From positions 1 through 42,603 of IMG/VR virus record IMGVR_UViG_3300030106_001778: DNA of 42,603 nucleotides. The stretch is one strand, 5' to 3'. Both the position numbers and the translations under genes were made by a program. The notes under the pieces were generated by a model. The model was not told the origin of the DNA. It did not search any database and saw nothing but the letters and a program-made list of their open reading frames with translations. Each line of letters opens with the position of its first letter. Positions within the stretch are counted from its first letter, which is position 1. This DNA is from a virus. Positions 1 to 6,595 of this stretch are shown in pieces.

Positions 1-134
1 TTTGTAGCTGATGATCCTGTTGTAGATTGTGTATTAGTTGTAGCGCCTGCGCCAGTGACATCTGCAAATGCAAAACCAATTGCAAATGCTGCTAAAAACA
101 TACTTATCGCCAATGCTAAAATTATATTTTTCAT
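1..134 (-). CDS. Partial gene: secreted or membrane-anchored protein with signal peptide
   Basis: The ATG is at 132-134 on the minus strand and the gene runs off the left edge, so only about 44 N-terminal residues are visible. They begin MKNIILALAISMFLAAFAIG and continue FAFA-DVTGAG, a textbook Sec signal peptide: Lys near the start, a hydrophobic core of about 18 residues, and an Ala-x-Ala-like cleavage site. A Gly/Ala/Thr/Ser-rich stretch follows. A GGGGGA ribosome-binding site lies just upstream. The gene is the last visible cistron of the left operon, after the small basic proteins. Its function cannot be inferred from the visible part; an exported small phage protein (for example spanin-like) is only one possibility. 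Confidence 0.6.
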   Translation of the reverse strand, partial: MKNIILALAISMFLAAFAIGFAFADVTGAGATTNTQSTTGSSAT

Positions 135-152
135 GTGTCCCCCAACTATTTA

Positions 153-449
153 TCAACACTTCCAGCGTCGTCGTGCTTGTCTAATCCTAGAATTAGGATC
201 GTTACGTGTCTTTGCTGATGATCTTTTTAATTGACCAAGTGATCTAGCGCAATAAGATTTTCTTCTTTTTGCTGCCTTGCTTCCTTTTTTAACTTTACCT
301 GTGACTGCTGTTTTTAATTTACTGCCAGGGTTAGCGCGTCTGTATGCAGCCACACCTTTCTTTGTCATACCTGCACCACTTTTGGTAGGACGATAGTTTG
401 CGCCCTTACCAGTAGTGGTTTTAGGTATTTGCCCCCTGGTCGTAGCCAT
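153..449 (-). CDS. Small basic protein, DUF6321-like
   Basis: This 98-aa protein is very rich in Lys and Arg. The core (about residues 27-98) contains TKKGVAAYRRANPGSKLKTA, then RRKSYCAR and a C-terminal KTRNDPNSRI...RRRWKC. I recognise this pattern from the DUF6321 family of marine phage proteins; no biochemical role is known to me. Two Cys (in SYCAR and at the C-terminus) could bind metal or form a disulfide, but that is speculation. It is the most downstream of three tandem basic genes, and its ATG overlaps the stop of the previous gene by one base (TAATG), implying translational coupling. The charge suggests nucleic-acid binding or a virion DNA-condensing role. Confidence 0.8.
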   Translation of the reverse strand: MATTRGQIPKTTTGKGANYRPTKSGAGMTKKGVAAYRRANPGSKLKTAVTGKVKKGSKAAKRRKSYCARSLGQLKRSSAKTRNDPNSRIRQARRRWKC

Positions 450-631
450 TAGCTAGACTTCTTTTTTTTCTTTGGCTTCTTTGCAGTCTTAGCAGATCTT
501 TTTAGTGCAGCATCAGTTACGGTGCCTTTGCCTTTTCTACTTGTACCTTTTTTCTTACGCTGGTTCATGTAGTAGTAGAGACCTTTCTTAACTGTTCTGC
601 CGTCTTTTGTGACGTGTGTATCTTTTGCCAT
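449..631 (-). CDS. Very basic small protein (60 aa)
   Basis: The protein starts MAKDTHVTKDGRTVKKGLYY and ends in a lysine run (KKPKKKKKSS). I know the N-terminal pattern from marine phages, where it sits next to, or fused with, a DUF6321-like segment; here the two are separate, coupled genes. No catalytic motif is visible. The extreme basic charge suggests nucleic-acid or nucleoid binding, by inference only. Its start overlaps the upstream gene's stop by one base, and the next gene starts in its own stop codon. Confidence 0.75.
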   Translation of the reverse strand: MAKDTHVTKDGRTVKKGLYYYMNQRKKKGTSRKGKGTVTDAALKRSAKTAKKPKKKKKSS

Positions 632-843
632 TATACTTTGCCTCCTCTTTTCATAACTTTACCACCTCTTTTTAAGAAGCCCATTTTATTACGGACGTCT
701 TTAGATAGTTTTGGAAGTCCTTTGTTTCCTGGTGGAACTGGTTTCAAAGTACCGCCTTCGTTTTTCTTAACTCTTTTCTTTTTTTTCTTCATGCGTTTCT
801 TTACAGAACCGCCACGTTTCATACGTTTTTTCATGCCCATCAT
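631..843 (-). CDS. Very basic small protein with GGKV C-terminal repeats
   Basis: This 70-aa protein is dominated by Lys, Arg and Met. It begins MMGMKKRMKRGGSVKKRMKK and ends with two copies of a short unit, KRGGKVMKRGGKV. The terminal GG(K/R)V resembles short GGRV/GGRAG tags seen in several virion-type proteins of this window (18340-18963, 25363-26652, 27823-29157). The function is unknown; nucleic-acid binding is plausible from charge. The start overlaps the upstream gene's stop (840-842) and its stop is coupled to the following basic gene. Confidence 0.7.
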   Translation of the reverse strand: MMGMKKRMKRGGSVKKRMKKKKKRVKKNEGGTLKPVPPGNKGLPKLSKDVRNKMGFLKRGGKVMKRGGKV

Positions 844-1376
844 AGTCTGTATCTCCTATACTTTTGACGTTTTAAAACAGTGCCCTCGTAATAGTCGCGG
901 GGCCAGTGTGAATAATATCCAGTCTTACGTAAATTGTCACTAGCTTTTTCTAATTCATCATACTTTTGTATCAAAGCCATCATAAACTCATTGTCTGGCT
1001 GCCAATCACCTGTTTCTAAAAACTCTACAGGCTCGTCTTCTTCTTCATCGTGAGGATGTGAACCCATAATATAAACATCTTGCGGCACCAAGACTCTGTT
1101 TAAAATATCTACAACAGAATCAAACTCGTCGACTGTGTATCCTATGTCATCACAACCAACCATCACTATCTGTATGTCAGGATCTTTTACTAGCTTTGCT
1201 CCCTCTATTATGGTGTCTTGAAAGTTGGCAAAATTGTGGCATTCTAATATTCTGTATGTCTTTTTCAGTCTAGCTTGCTTAGCATACGGACATACCGGTA
1301 CGTCACCTAAGTGTTTGTTCTTTGGCTCCAGGTAATACTCAGACCATTGTAGTATGTCTTCAGTTATCGATCTCAT
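840..1376 (-). CDS. Unknown protein, 178 aa, N-terminal VCPYAKQAR motif
   Basis: A soluble protein with a conserved-looking N-terminal segment (about residues 9-35): WSEYYLEP...DVPVCPYAKQARLKKT. I have seen this CPYA/CPFA pattern in phage proteins and, loosely, in DUF1415-type proteins, but I cannot assign it firmly. The rest alternates predicted strands and helices (IQIVMVGCDDIGYTVDEFDS) and has an acidic loop rich in Glu and Asp around residues 108-118. No signal peptide or membrane segment is seen. It overlaps the downstream end of the HExxH gene by 17 bp and is coupled to the next basic gene by a 4-bp overlap. Confidence 0.7.
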   Translation of the reverse strand: MRSITEDILQWSEYYLEPKNKHLGDVPVCPYAKQARLKKTYRILECHNFANFQDTIIEGAKLVKDPDIQIVMVGCDDIGYTVDEFDSVVDILNRVLVPQDVYIMGSHPHDEEEDEPVEFLETGDWQPDNEFMMALIQKYDELEKASDNLRKTGYYSHWPRDYYEGTVLKRQKYRRYRL

Positions 1377-1758
1377 TTAAATTTTTCTTGAGCATGTCCA
1401 ACAGCCACGGGTTGTCTCTGTACACACCCATCATTGCATTAGATATTGTATTCACTACTAATTCTTCTGCATCGTCTTCTTTGAGTGGGCCGTTTGCTTG
1501 GTTGAGAGAAAAAATATATACCACTGCATGTAAAATTTCATGCCACGTTGTATTGCAACGTTCTTGCGGTACCAGCTGGTCTTGAACATAAATGACTCCC
1601 TCTCTGGCCCTGTATTCACCATAGCTGTCCGTCATGTCATCCATAATAAAATCAGGCCTGACATATTTTATCTTGATAGTTCTGTATCCTACCTTAACTT
1701 CCTCCGGTCTACCATTTGCTGGCACTACCATAGATTCTGTAATTCTTTTCTTTTTCAT
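1360..1758 (-). CDS. Small zinc metallopeptidase-like protein (HExxH)
   Basis: A 132-aa protein with TTWHEILHAVVYIF: H73-E74-xx-H77 is a zincin HExxH motif, and the Glu pair near residues 98-99 (in DDAEELVVN) is well placed as the third ligand, as in gluzincin-like ImmA/IrrE and related minimal phage peptidases. The segment after it (EELVVNTISNAMMGVYRDNP) fits the typical helix. Predicted role: Zn-dependent peptidase, possibly acting on a regulator; the substrate is unknown. There is no signal peptide, so it is cytoplasmic. It is the first gene after the 213-bp gap with TGTCCA repeats, so those repeats could control it. The ribosome-binding site is weak. Confidence 0.8.
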   Translation of the reverse strand: MKKKRITESMVVPANGRPEEVKVGYRTIKIKYVRPDFIMDDMTDSYGEYRAREGVIYVQDQLVPQERCNTTWHEILHAVVYIFSLNQANGPLKEDDAEELVVNTISNAMMGVYRDNPWLLDMLKKNLNEIDN

Positions 1759-1826
1759 TATATAGAAATATTTTTAACCACTTTTCTTAAAAAAGTCACT
1801 ACATGCACGCAAAGGATTAGTAGATT

Positions 1827-1914
1827 TGTCCATAATGTCCATTTGGACACACTGTATTTCCACCCTAAGTGCCTGTAATATCTGATTGAATTTGATTTTT
1901 GGACATTTTGGACA
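1827..1914. repeat. Five TGTCCA/TGGACA hexamers forming a 15-bp inverted repeat
   Basis: TGTCCA occurs at 1827-1832 and 1836-1841; its complement TGGACA occurs at 1844-1849, 1900-1905 and 1909-1914. The outer pairs have the same 9-bp period, so TGTCCATAATGTCCA (1827-1841) and TGGACATTTTGGACA (1900-1914) are inverted repeats matching at 14 of 15 positions with a 58-bp spacer. They lie in the 213-bp gap 1759-1971 between a small gene and the HExxH gene. This looks like a multi-site operator or replication/partition site. The gap also holds an open frame of 47 codons with a GTG start (1774-1917, minus), in which the repeats encode CPKCPK; it has no good ribosome-binding site and I do not call it a gene. 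Confidence 0.55.
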
Positions 1915-1971
1915 CACCTTTCGCTCGCAAAAAAAATATTTTTTATGTTTACAAAGTATCTATATAAGGGA

Positions 1972-2220
1972 TTAGACTTCGTCGACGTTGATTCTTTTCG
2001 CTTCGCAGTAGAAACCCCAGGTTTTAAGCCTATGTCCGTCTTCGTGGATACCGTGGATTCTGAACAGTTCTTCGACAAGGTCAGCTTTGTTGTCCCAGAT
2101 GTAATCCAAACATTCGCCACGTCCCTTGAATTGTTTAGCCTCGTAGTCCGTGTGCCCAAACTCATTGGTCCCCTCGTACCACAGCATCGCTGTTATTATC
2201 CATACCACGGTGGTATTCAT
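1972..2220 (-). CDS. Small unknown protein (82 aa)
   Basis: The protein starts MNTTVVWIITAMLWYEGTNE. The hydrophobic N-terminus could be a short signal anchor or a buried strand, and is followed by a soluble part containing GECLDYIWDNKADLVEE. No named family is recognised. The ATG at 2220 is preceded by GAGGAG at good spacing, which supports this start even though it overlaps the upstream nuclease gene by 59 bp. The next 213 bp downstream are non-coding. Confidence 0.65.
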   Translation of the reverse strand: MNTTVVWIITAMLWYEGTNEFGHTDYEAKQFKGRGECLDYIWDNKADLVEELFRIHGIHEDGHRLKTWGFYCEAKRINVDEV

Positions 2221-2878
2221 CTAGTCTCCTCAAGAAATTGTGTTTTGCTTCTCTAAACTCCTCCCCCTGTATAACAAACTGCTGGTAGTATAGGTCTTTA
2301 GAGCACATCATGATAACACCTTTCTCTATTTGTGTCCCGTAAATAACGTCATGCGCCATGCCATATGCTGCCATTTGTAGCATATAATCGCCAATCCATT
2401 CTCTTTGTTTCGGTTTATTTGTCTGTTTAAAGTCAATAATACTGACCTGGTCCTCGTGCAAAGCAACCATGTCCACGGACCCCGCATATAGATCCGGGTA
2501 AAATAGGGTAGCCTCTATGCCATAAATCTCCGATACATCCTTTAGACCACGGTCCACGATCACCTGTGCCATATCCGTTGCTTCTCTGCCCAGTGGTGTG
2601 AGGTCCAAGGACCGCTGACCGCGGCACAGATCCTCTAAATACTTATGCATTGCGGTTCCACGTATGGCCGCGTCACGCGTAATACGTTGCGCTTCGCGGA
2701 GCCCCACCTTAGCGCGCCACTTGTCTAGGCTGTCTTTCTTCTCTTGCGGTTGCGTTTCGCCCAGGACAGTTGTCACTGATGGCAGCTTCTGCTCAGATCC
2801 ATCAATCGAATAGTGTCTAAGACCAGAAATTTTGGCCCTTGTAGAAGAAGGATATTTATATTTATTTACAATCTTCAT
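2162..2878 (-). CDS. PD-(D/E)XK exonuclease, RecB/Cas4-like
   Basis: A 238-aa protein with the order of motifs typical of RecB-family phage exonucleases: RGTAMHKYLE (H78) early, E122, GSVDMV (D136), IIDFKQTNK (D149-x-K151) and the QxxxY motif LQMAAY (Q168, Y172). These would chelate Mg2+ and cut DNA; a role in recombination, end processing or degradation of host DNA is likely. I chose the ATG at 2876-2878 rather than the TTG one codon upstream. It overlaps the preceding unknown gene by 17 bp. It is soluble and no extra domains are visible. Family assignment is confident; the precise role (recombination versus DNA degradation) is inferred. Confidence 0.88.
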   Translation of the reverse strand: MKIVNKYKYPSSTRAKISGLRHYSIDGSEQKLPSVTTVLGETQPQEKKDSLDKWRAKVGLREAQRITRDAAIRGTAMHKYLEDLCRGQRSLDLTPLGREATDMAQVIVDRGLKDVSEIYGIEATLFYPDLYAGSVDMVALHEDQVSIIDFKQTNKPKQREWIGDYMLQMAAYGMAHDVIYGTQIEKGVIMMCSKDLYYQQFVIQGEEFREAKHNFLRRLDEYHRGMDNNSDAVVRGDQ

Positions 2879-3146
2879 CAAACTGTTGGTTAGTCTTTCT
2901 TTTTGCCTTTTCTAAAAATTTCTTAATCATAAATAGTTCTGCTTTAACCTCTCTTAGTTCGTTCTTGAGTGCAGCTATCTGTACAATGTAACCGTTTGCA
3001 CCATATATTTGCCAACATGTTACGTTCCACCCGTCTATCGAATTTTCTATCTGCCTTTCTAGTTCCTTTATATATTTGTCATCAGTATCTACTACATCCA
3101 AACTGCCTACGTATTTATATTTATGCCCCGTTACCTGCATTCCCAT
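2862..3146 (-). CDS. Unknown protein with C-terminal coiled coil
   Basis: A 94-aa protein if it starts at the ATG at 3144-3146, which has an AAGGAA ribosome-binding site; a longer form starting at 3209 (115 aa) would overlap Coq4 by 89 bp and has only a weak site. The N-terminal part is beta-like (TGHKYKYVGSLDVVDTDDKY). The C-terminal half is Glu/Lys/Leu rich with heptad spacing (LKNELREVKAELFMIKKFL), predicting a coiled coil. No family is recognised. It lies between Coq4 and the exonuclease, overlapping both, so it is co-translated with them. Confidence 0.65.
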   Translation of the reverse strand: MGMQVTGHKYKYVGSLDVVDTDDKYIKELERQIENSIDGWNVTCWQIYGANGYIVQIAALKNELREVKAELFMIKKFLEKAKRKTNQQFDEDCK

Positions 3147-3900
3147 GATAGTGGTTCCTTGCTTTATTGTATATTGGTCCAACTTCTGACCAGTATTTTG
3201 GTTTATCATCTAGTAATAATTCTTTTTTAACCTGTTGTAAATCAACATTTAAATACTGTTCCCAGTCAACGTCTATCAACCGCGGTGCGCGTTTCCCGCG
3301 CCACCAAGACTCAGCCACGAGCCTACAAAACGTGATTATCGGTGCATGCTTCATGGCCTTGAGCACACCTATGCCAGGCACATACTTAGACGGACGGAAT
3401 GTATTATAACTACAGTTCAGCAGCCCTATAAACAAGATGGTAGCGTAAGAGTCACGCCATTCTTTGGTCAGGTCAAAAGTTAAAACGCACACCTCGCCGG
3501 CCGGAGTCGTATCATAGCCATTTAAAAAATGTATCAGGTCGTGTTGCATCGTCGTTTCTTTAAAAAACTTACCGAGCTTACTGCTTTTCTTTGCTCCAGG
3601 ATATTCTACAGAGAACACATCTACAGCGCCGTCAGATTCTCTTAACCACGTTTGGAACTCAGCACCAAATGTGCCTGGCTCAAAGTTACCTGTTCTAATT
3701 CTATCAATCAAAGCGGTTTCTCTTTCTAATACTTTCTTACCCAGCTGTGTGTTTTTATAGTCTCTATAACTTTTCTTAAAATCTTTATTGTCAAGAGCCA
3801 TTATAAATTTAAAGATTACATCTAACGAAGTTTCGTTAAAGAAATCCATACGGAACCCGTAGGTCCAAAAAAGTTTTAACTTTATCCAAAAATTTTTCAT
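3121..3900 (-). CDS. coq4: Coq4 family protein (ubiquinone biosynthesis)
   Basis: A 259-aa protein containing the Coq4 signature HDxxHx11E: H120-D121-LI-H124 and E136 in HDLIHFLNGYDTTPAGE, which binds Zn2+. The C-terminal third (AESWWRGKRAPRLIDVDWEQ) fits the conserved end of alphaproteobacterial Coq4. Length is close to the family norm. In cells, Coq4 organises the coenzyme Q synthesis complex and takes part in modification of the ring C1 position on the inner membrane surface. Here it would be an auxiliary metabolic gene supporting quinone supply or respiration during infection; that is inference. The key residues are present, so it may be active. It is coupled (ATGA) to the upstream unknown gene. 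Confidence 0.88.
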   Translation of the reverse strand: MKNFWIKLKLFWTYGFRMDFFNETSLDVIFKFIMALDNKDFKKSYRDYKNTQLGKKVLERETALIDRIRTGNFEPGTFGAEFQTWLRESDGAVDVFSVEYPGAKKSSKLGKFFKETTMQHDLIHFLNGYDTTPAGEVCVLTFDLTKEWRDSYATILFIGLLNCSYNTFRPSKYVPGIGVLKAMKHAPIITFCRLVAESWWRGKRAPRLIDVDWEQYLNVDLQQVKKELLLDDKPKYWSEVGPIYNKARNHYHGNAGNGA

Positions 3901-4604
3901 TTATATATTCTAGCAACTGTACAAAATGTTCCTGAATTATTTTTTAAATCTACAAACACGCTTTCTAATTGTGTAAGTTTATATTTTTCTACTCTCTTTC
4001 CTTCAGGAGTAGATAAAAGTTGTCCAGCTATAATGTAACAGCGCTGACTACCTGCGCGCTCTATGTGCAAAGTATCACCGTTCATAACGTCAGCTCTATC
4101 AAATGTCCAACCCGCCTGGTACTGCATAGGACAAACCAATACAGTATCATGCTGTAATATTTCTACACCATCAGATCTTGTGTACGGTTGCCATTCTAGT
4201 TTTTTAAAGAAACCACTTGTCTCTGTTGGTCTATGTTCATACTCACCCCAAATATTATTGTCATCGTACTGTACGTTATATCGCTCTACAAAATTAGGGT
4301 GACCATTGTTTTCCATAAAGTCTATGTAATCTTGTATGTGGCTTTTATTGAAAGTTGTATCGCCATCGTTCCAAGAATATCTAATCCCTGTTTTCCCCTG
4401 CATCAATACGTAGTTTATAGGATTAGTAATTAAATGTGGTTTATCAGGGTGTTGTGTGAATAGTTGTCTACCTTTAGAATCTGTAGAAAACTCATCATAT
4501 GAATCTCTTCTAACTCTTTGGCCAGGCTCTGTGCCTAAACTTATAGATATTTGTATGTCATTGTTGACATTTGTAATCATAGAAAATGGTATGTTAAATA
4601 TCAT
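3897..4604 (-). CDS. Unknown protein, 235 aa, possibly beta-rich
   Basis: No family is recognised. The protein is soluble. The C-terminal half (about residues 150-235) has a beta-strand pattern with GDTLHIERAG and CYIIAGQLLSTPEG that loosely resembles cupin or double-stranded beta-helix proteins; the evidence is weak. The N-terminal part (IPFSMITNVNNDIQISISLG) is also beta-like. It sits in an operon of overlapping genes between a 123-aa unknown and Coq4 (4-bp overlaps on both sides). A metal-dependent cupin or a structural protein are both possible. Confidence 0.65.
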   Translation of the reverse strand: MIFNIPFSMITNVNNDIQISISLGTEPGQRVRRDSYDEFSTDSKGRQLFTQHPDKPHLITNPINYVLMQGKTGIRYSWNDGDTTFNKSHIQDYIDFMENNGHPNFVERYNVQYDDNNIWGEYEHRPTETSGFFKKLEWQPYTRSDGVEILQHDTVLVCPMQYQAGWTFDRADVMNGDTLHIERAGSQRCYIIAGQLLSTPEGKRVEKYKLTQLESVFVDLKNNSGTFCTVARIYK

Positions 4605-4972
4605 AATACGTCAGTGTCCTCCGCTGGTACATGTGTTTCAGGGTTTGGTTTTCTCCAAGTTTCTATTTGCCCTTGGTCTGTTACTTTACCTCTCTCTACA
4701 ATAACTTTATTTTCTACTCGATAATATGTAGCATCATATTTTAATTCTTTCATCCAAATTTCTAATATTTCTTGTTCTCGCGCCGCAACCATATTGTCCC
4801 AGTTTTGGTGACCTTCTCTTAAATAAAATTTTAATTCTGAAACAGGGAGCTCGTTGTGTTTCCAAATAATTTCTATTTCATTAGCTGTTTTGTCTTGTTC
4901 ACTGAAATTGTCATAATACCGAACTTGTTCAGGCATAACATTTAAAGTTTTTGTAAAATTAGAAAGGTCCAT
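4601..4972 (-). CDS. Unknown protein, 123 aa
   Basis: A soluble, acidic protein; no family is recognised. It contains YLREGHQNWDNMVAAREQEI followed by a helical, Glu-rich part. The GHQNW string is echoed by GHKNW in the 83-aa protein two genes upstream (5655-5906), so the two may be distant relatives, but this is a short match only. It starts within the stop of the fibre-like gene (TAATG) and overlaps the next gene by 4 bp. The neighbourhood suggests a role linked to that fibre-like protein, for example as an assembly partner. Confidence 0.65.
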   Translation of the reverse strand: MDLSNFTKTLNVMPEQVRYYDNFSEQDKTANEIEIIWKHNELPVSELKFYLREGHQNWDNMVAAREQEILEIWMKELKYDATYYRVENKVIVERGKVTDQGQIETWRKPNPETHVPAEDTDVL

Positions 4973-5658
4973 TAGAAAGCTTTTACATAAAAAGTTGTAG
5001 ACAATGAACTGGCACTACCCGATATCCACGTTGCGGCCCCGCCCGGAGTGTTTTGACTTCCAGCAGGAGTTGGACCTGCTAACACATTATCAAGGTTTTG
5101 ATTATAAACTCCGCTGGGATTTGGTTGTTGAAAAGTATCTGGTGTCCCTGTATACCCTGCTTTTATTCCAGTTCTAAAACGACCCGTATTTGTGCCGCTA
5201 GAATTATAAATATAAATATTTCTTTGTCTCCAGTTAGAGTCACCATAACCCGTAGGAGATAGATTACCAATTGTTAATAGGGTGTTGGCACTATTGCTAT
5301 GAAAATCTTTATTTGTTCCAATTGTAAAAAAACTACTTCCAACTTTAAAAGTCGCATCGGGAATGTTTCCAATGCCATTTCCTGGTGCACCAGTTCCATA
5401 ATAAATTATAGGTGATTTCCCTCCTGAGTTGTAAGTCGTGCCAATTACTTTTAAGTAGTCGGTTGAGTTGTCCGCACCGTAAAAATTAGCAACTGATATT
5501 GTCCCTGTAGAGCTTGTAGTAATGTTTGCATTAGCAGGCACAGGGTAAGCGTAAGGTCCTCCCCTGTAATACAAACTTAAATATACATTTGTTGAAGGCG
5601 AACCAAATTCAGCCCTAATGGTGTTATAGCTTAAACTGCCGCTTGATGGTAAAGTCAT
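4972..5658 (-). CDS. Fibre-like or decoration-like structural protein
   Basis: The N-terminus carries a module I know from marine phage virion proteins: MTLPSSGSLSYNTIRAEFG, then STGTISVANFYGA around residues 48-61. The remainder is rich in Gly, Ser, Thr and Asn and is beta-like with few charged residues, typical of adhesins. The related module GTITFSDIMNEF / NVKLSNYYG occurs in the big fibre gene at 32316-34040. Likely role: a virion fibre tip or surface protein. It is odd that it lies in the left operon, about 12 kb from the virion module, among oxygenase and Coq4 genes. It may have been acquired as a separate cassette. Confidence 0.65.
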   Translation of the reverse strand: MTLPSSGSLSYNTIRAEFGSPSTNVYLSLYYRGGPYAYPVPANANITTSSTGTISVANFYGADNSTDYLKVIGTTYNSGGKSPIIYYGTGAPGNGIGNIPDATFKVGSSFFTIGTNKDFHSNSANTLLTIGNLSPTGYGDSNWRQRNIYIYNSSGTNTGRFRTGIKAGYTGTPDTFQQPNPSGVYNQNLDNVLAGPTPAGSQNTPGGAATWISGSASSLSTTFYVKAF

Positions 5659-5906
5659 ATTAATACCTCGTGCTTAAAATACACGATCCCCGCTTCGTAG
5701 TCAATTTCGCAGGGGTTCTTGGCTGTTTCTAATGGATGTATTCTATCCATTCTAACCCAGTTTTTGTGACCAAATTTAGTCATACAAATTTTATCTGCTT
5801 CGTTAGCAGATATGGTTTGCTCCGTCTCCAGCATGTCAACCTCTGTGTACGGAGCCCCTGTGTCCTCTGGTATCCAGTCTATTTCTAATTCAAACTCGTC
5901 CGTCAT
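5655..5906 (-). CDS. Small acidic unknown protein (83 aa)
   Basis: A soluble, acidic protein starting MTDEFELEIDWIPEDTGAPY and containing KFGHKNWVRMDRIHPLE. No family is recognised. It overlaps the fibre-like gene and the upstream 2OG oxygenase gene by 4 bp each (ATGA type), so it is translated with them. GHKNW matches GHQNW in the 123-aa protein at 4601-4972. A small chaperone or partner of the fibre-like protein is possible but unproven. Confidence 0.6.
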   Translation of the reverse strand: MTDEFELEIDWIPEDTGAPYTEVDMLETEQTISANEADKICMTKFGHKNWVRMDRIHPLETAKNPCEIDYEAGIVYFKHEVLI

Positions 5907-6595
5907 ATAGTAAAATTTTTAAACTCCATTGGTACCGGTTCATATAATCCTGTAGTATTATACATAGTTTTAGCAGTAGGAATATCATTACTCCAATGAT
6001 GATGTTTTTTATAAACAGAAGGTATTTTTCTCCAAGAAGAAAACATTAAAGCTAGTCTATGTTTTACAATGTTCCTGTTTTCGACTGCAGAAACAGCGTG
6101 GTAAATAGGTTTGTCGAACAAAACCATATGATTAGTTTTTGGTTTTATAATAAACATTTCTTGTCCCTCTAATGGTTCAAAATCCGTATCTAATATTGGT
6201 CGTCCAATAATATACTCTTGGTTGGGTAGTAAAATTAAATCTCCTTTTTCCATTTTAGGATCTATGTATATGTACAAAATATGTGTGTTTAATGGAAATT
6301 CTTTTACCATTTCTGGATCTTCAGTGTCATATTTGGCGCGAGCCATTTTTGCCGCTAATTCGTTGGCATCAACGTGAAATAAAGTAGCTTCTGTGCTATC
6401 TCTAACCCAATACTCTACATGATTGTCATAGCCGATAAGGTTTCTGATTACCTCTTCTAAATAATTTCTAGGCTGTTCTGTTTTCCTTGCAAAATTATAA
6501 GTTGGGATTTCATTAAATTTTTCCAAACAAATTTGTTGCAAATTAGTAAGTGTCCCTGCGTCCAAAACATTTTTAGAATAGTATATGTGGTCCAT
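5903..6595 (-). CDS. 2OG-Fe(II) oxygenase-like protein (prolyl-hydroxylase type)
   Basis: A 230-aa protein with the facial triad of 2-oxoglutarate/Fe(II) dioxygenases: H74-V-D76 in TLFHVDANEL and H166 in KPIYHAVSAV, with R180 (KHRLALMF) as candidate 2-oxoglutarate binder. The strands between (ILYIYIDP, GDLILLP, MVLFD) fit the double-stranded beta-helix fold. The reaction would be hydroxylation or oxidation of a protein, nucleotide or small molecule; such enzymes are common in marine phages but their substrates are mostly unknown. No signal peptide. It is encoded just upstream of a fibre-like protein, so hydroxylation of a structural protein is a testable idea. Confidence 0.78.
   Translation of the reverse strand: MDHIYYSKNVLDAGTLTNLQQICLEKFNEIPTYNFARKTEQPRNYLEEVIRNLIGYDNHVEYWVRDSTEATLFHVDANELAAKMARAKYDTEDPEMVKEFPLNTHILYIYIDPKMEKGDLILLPNQEYIIGRPILDTDFEPLEGQEMFIIKPKTNHMVLFDKPIYHAVSAVENRNIVKHRLALMFSSWRKIPSVYKKHHHWSNDIPTAKTMYNTTGLYEPVPMEFKNFTI

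Noticed and set aside
1758-2165. Open minus frame of 135 codons spanning the TGTCCA gap
   Set aside because: It runs over the 82-aa gene in another frame, has low-complexity, unlikely composition, and no ribosome-binding site; the 82-aa gene has a good one.
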